Part shown: in pieces, positions 61,401 through 64,000 of the stretch
Position numbering within the stretch: position 1 is the first letter of the stretch
Layout of the letters: each line of letters begins with the position of its first letter
Source: Ectocarpus siliculosus
Taxonomy: Eukaryota > Sar > Phaeophyceae > Ectocarpales > Ectocarpaceae
Length of the DNA: 64,000 nucleotides
Direction of reading: 5' to 3'
Assembly (NCBI GenBank): GCA_000310025.1
Contig: FN649727.1
Span: 1,751,158-1,815,157, forward strand
Translations under genes and position numbers: made by a program
Notes under the pieces: generated by a model
Databases searched by the model: none
Told to the model about the DNA's origin: nothing
What the model saw: the letters and a program-made list of their open reading frames with translations, nothing else

Positions 61401-61527
61401 GTGCATCAAGCACGGGAACCAAATGTGGACAGAATGGTTCGCGGGGAACCCGTCCAATGAGGGAACGGTGATGACCCCCTTCAACACCGCCTGCTTCTGC
61501 AGCGAAGAAACATGCGCGGATGGGTGA
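58461..61527 (+). CDS. Membrane-anchored YHS-domain protein, paralogue C
   Basis: Exons 58461-58749, 59662-59849, 60591-60739 and 61362-61527 give 792 nt, 263 residues. The start MAADERMPLVG is preferred over the upstream in-frame ATG at 58341 because it aligns with MATTEEDRPLM of A. Membrane segment about 34-54 (GVTVLVGATLLFVAALAS). The YHS domain reads AECTGDTSKPAVEGFDLVAY, YTFLFSTLENKLEFE, SDPERYLPAWGGFCGFG, DRLYLFR and QMWTEWFAG, and the tail reads FNTACFCSEETC. The N-terminal glycine pair of the domain (LGG in A and B) is VEG here. Introns are 912, 741 and 622 nt, GT-AG, in phases 1, 0 and 2. Intron 1 interrupts five codons upstream of the B position. It is the shortest of the three genes and the last of the array. 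Confidence 0.85.
59217..59283. repeat. 34-bp-period tandem duplication
   Basis: TAGATTCTGGTACGTACAAC followed by CAACAGAGGGTTA is present twice, at 59217-59249 and 59251-59283, with no mismatch. It lies in intron 1 of YHS gene C. Confidence 0.95.
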
Positions 61528-64000
61528 CAAGACCAAACGAGTTTTAGATGAGGGAAAAGCCTACCCTCCTTTTTTTTCTTGAAGTCCTCGCTCAACGTGT
61601 ACCGTTCGATTCGTTAGATGGGCATCATTGCTAGCCGAACATGTGGCGGAGATTTGCGGGGACCGGAAGCAAATGATTGAGCGCGTCGGTTTGACACCTC
61701 GACGTTTGTATCGGTTCATATTTACCAGTCGTGACAGTAGTTTCGGTGCATGTGTCCGTCCGTGCACCCGCTTGTTAGTTTTTATCCCTTCATGTTTCTT
61801 GCATTGTCGTGACCACCTTTTTTCCTTGCACTCACCCTTCGTTGTCGATTCACGTTTCACTTGCCGTGCTTGTTTTAGGCCCCTCATATTAGTGGGCGTT
61901 TTTTTGTTTGGGTGGTGAAGGTATTGTGTTTGATTGGTACGGTGGTGTGCATCACCTCAGTGCCTAGCCTGGGGGTGCGCTTTATCTCTTGTGCCGGTGC
62001 GGACCAGCAAGTGCAATGGCACTTGACACTGCTGTGGCTTTGGGTGGAGGTTGTTGAGTCTTGGTGCATGACCTGCGGTTCGATTTGGTGGTCTGTCGAA
62101 AAAGCGAGCAGCAAAGTTCGCTCGGAAGTGATTTTGATTGCTGTGTCTTGAAGGGGGTTATGTTGTACATGTTTTCACTTATTTTTGATGTTATGCTCAC
62201 TCTGTTTTCGCACACATACGTGCGTGCGAGGAAGCGACAAAGGTACCACCTGCTGCTGCCGTCAGGAAGCGGAACCTGACGCTGTTGGTGCGTATGGTAG
62301 AAGTAAATGCTGTTAGCAGACGTTGCGTGTCTTGGAGGAATTTCACCAAGTCTACGGGGGGGTGATTTGACAACACAACGAGTGTTGTAGATGAAATCTG
62401 ATTCTTAGAAGCTCATGGAGGTTTTCTGCTTCAGCTTGACAACATAGACTGGAGTTTCGTGAGCGTTACAGAAAATCAGTCTCACTTTTGCTCACAAAGA
62501 ACCTAGCCGTTTTCAGCCGGGGATTTTATTTTTTTTCAGTCGGGGAAAAACAAAAACAAGCCAGCAAGTTCCCCCCTTCGTGACGGATTTCTCTACACAG
62601 CTCGGGCTCTGTCCCACAGGGGAGGAAATGCTCTTTACATACGCTTACTTACCATGTGCCGCAAGGCTGAAAGAGATTGTTGTTCTATTGAAACAAAGAG
62701 GGGTGGGTGCACGCAACCGCTGTTTCTTCGACGGCTGGGCGCGACATTCCGAGGCGGTTCACTCTTCCCGAGAACACACACACGTAGACGCGCAAGAGGG
62801 TCTCTAGCTCAACTACTGTAACAACGAAAAAAAATTACAAATACCAGTGTGACTCTTTCTTCGGGGGAAGATTCGTTGTGTTCAAGAAAAAAAAAAGCTG
62901 ACCTGGCGGGGTCGCGAACGAGTTGGTCTCTCGGTCCTTTTCTTTGGGTCCTTGCTACCATCCTGTGATATTCGGGCTCCACCCTCTTGTGCATGTAGCC
63001 TTAAGTTTCTGAACGACCGTTGCGGCAGCCGGTGCAGTCGAGAGAACAGGTTGCAGCCACAAAAAACTAGACACGTTTGTTTCCCGAACTAAAGAGGTCC
63101 ATCGAGAGCGTTCGAGAGGGGTAACGTTTGTCCAAACGCGTCTGGACCAAACGAAAACCACGCACATCTGGTACTATGGTCTTGCCTGTCCCCTTTTTCT
63201 CTTGCTTGCCCCAGGGCAAGTGATCGTGCGTAGGGTAGTATGTGCTCCCGTTACAGAGCATCTTTTGCTTGCTTGGTATGGGAAAATGCGTGACACACCA
63301 CCTCTGACCACGGTTTCGGAGGTTATCAAGCTACATATATGTACGGAAGAGGTGTTGAATCGCAAAAGGAGATCGCAAGACAAAATTGTGGTTGACGGCG
63401 GGGTCGCCCGAAGCGTTTGAGCGTCACCAGTGCTTAGAGGACACACGTCACCAAAGCTATGTGGACTACGGCAATAAATACTACTGCTGTACCCCAAAAC
63501 CTTTGCAAGTTTCCAGAAGCTGTGCTACCTCAGCATGAAACGCTACCTCATTCCGGGCAAAATCGTGCCAATAAGAGAGAGCCACACGCCCTCGGCGCCA
63601 TGCCCACACCAGGGTCACGATCCAACAAGCCGTACATGGTGGCAAAATTGGGCAACTCACGCATCACCAAAACGCCGCCCCCTTCGCAACAGCAACATCA
63701 TCCTTCGCAACAGCAACATCAACATCCTACAGCATCGCACATACTACAGAGACGGCGCCAACGTACGGCGTCAACACACAAACGTTCCTCCTGCCGTGTG
63801 TACCCGAACTTGCGACAAAACAAGCTGTAGGCTGTTCGACGTGTTAAGCCTCTGTCCGCCAACGGTATACGAGTGCCGCCGGTCTGGTCGTCTACCACGA
63901 CCAACAACCGACGTCACTCACTCACCGCGCTCCGCCCGAGCCAGTACCGTACCGTGCAAAGGGCACAAGCCGGGGAGGACTTACAACAAAGGGAAGAGGG
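61528..64000. other. Region downstream of YHS-C, no gene seen
   Basis: 2.5 kb with no conserved coding segment on either strand. It presumably begins with the 3' UTR of YHS gene C. A CCTTCGCAACAGCAACATCA short tandem pair lies near 63681-63720 and a TACTGCTGTA word at 63482-63491. Confidence 0.5.

Overview
The window looks like nuclear DNA of an intron-rich eukaryote. Genes are split into short exons by long GT-AG introns, with a few GC-AG introns. There are TTAGGG-type telomere-like blocks, much simple-sequence and transposon DNA, and a 100-N assembly gap at 18977-19076. Gene content (a WCRKC-type thioredoxin, TPR/IQ/LRR scaffolds, a cyclic-nucleotide-binding plus RGS protein, single-domain YHS proteins) fits a photosynthetic stramenopile such as a brown alga. 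That assignment is inference, not proof.

Layout. 0.7-3.2 kb (-): first exons of proteasome alpha-7, with a TIR element in one intron. 4.8-14.2 kb (+): a long TPR-IQ-LRR gene whose 5' end is unresolved. 15.3-16.9 kb (-): a single-exon thioredoxin-like protein whose two half-folds are in swapped order, followed by a DnaJ/BSD2-type zinc finger. 17.8-22.8 kb (+): an IQ-motif protein with a foldback element and the gap inside. 22.8-28.6 kb: repeats, including a small LTR-type element at 27.3-28.1 kb and two weak ORFs. 28.6-34.5 kb (+): a protein with a cyclic-nucleotide-binding domain and an RGS domain that carries a large acidic insertion. 34.5-37.4 kb: tandem repeats.

37.4-61.5 kb (+): three paralogous genes in direct tandem (called A, B and C here). 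Each encodes a short cytoplasmic tail, one membrane anchor, a YHS domain of the long bacterial/algal type, and a conserved cysteine-rich tail. Splice phases close exactly in all three (262, 266 and 263 residues). Between A and B sits a complete 4.6-kb DNA transposon (43789-48399) with 25-bp inverted termini, a 6-bp target duplication and a two-exon DDE-like transposase I cannot place in a named superfamily. Intron 1 of B holds a second DNA element with perfect 26-bp inverted termini and a 5-bp target duplication. The last 2.5 kb shows no gene.

The main candidates for undescribed biology are the YHS array, the permuted WCRKC thioredoxin-zinc-finger protein, the transposon, and a 10-bp word (TACTGCTGTA or its complement) found eleven times, always outside the exons called here.
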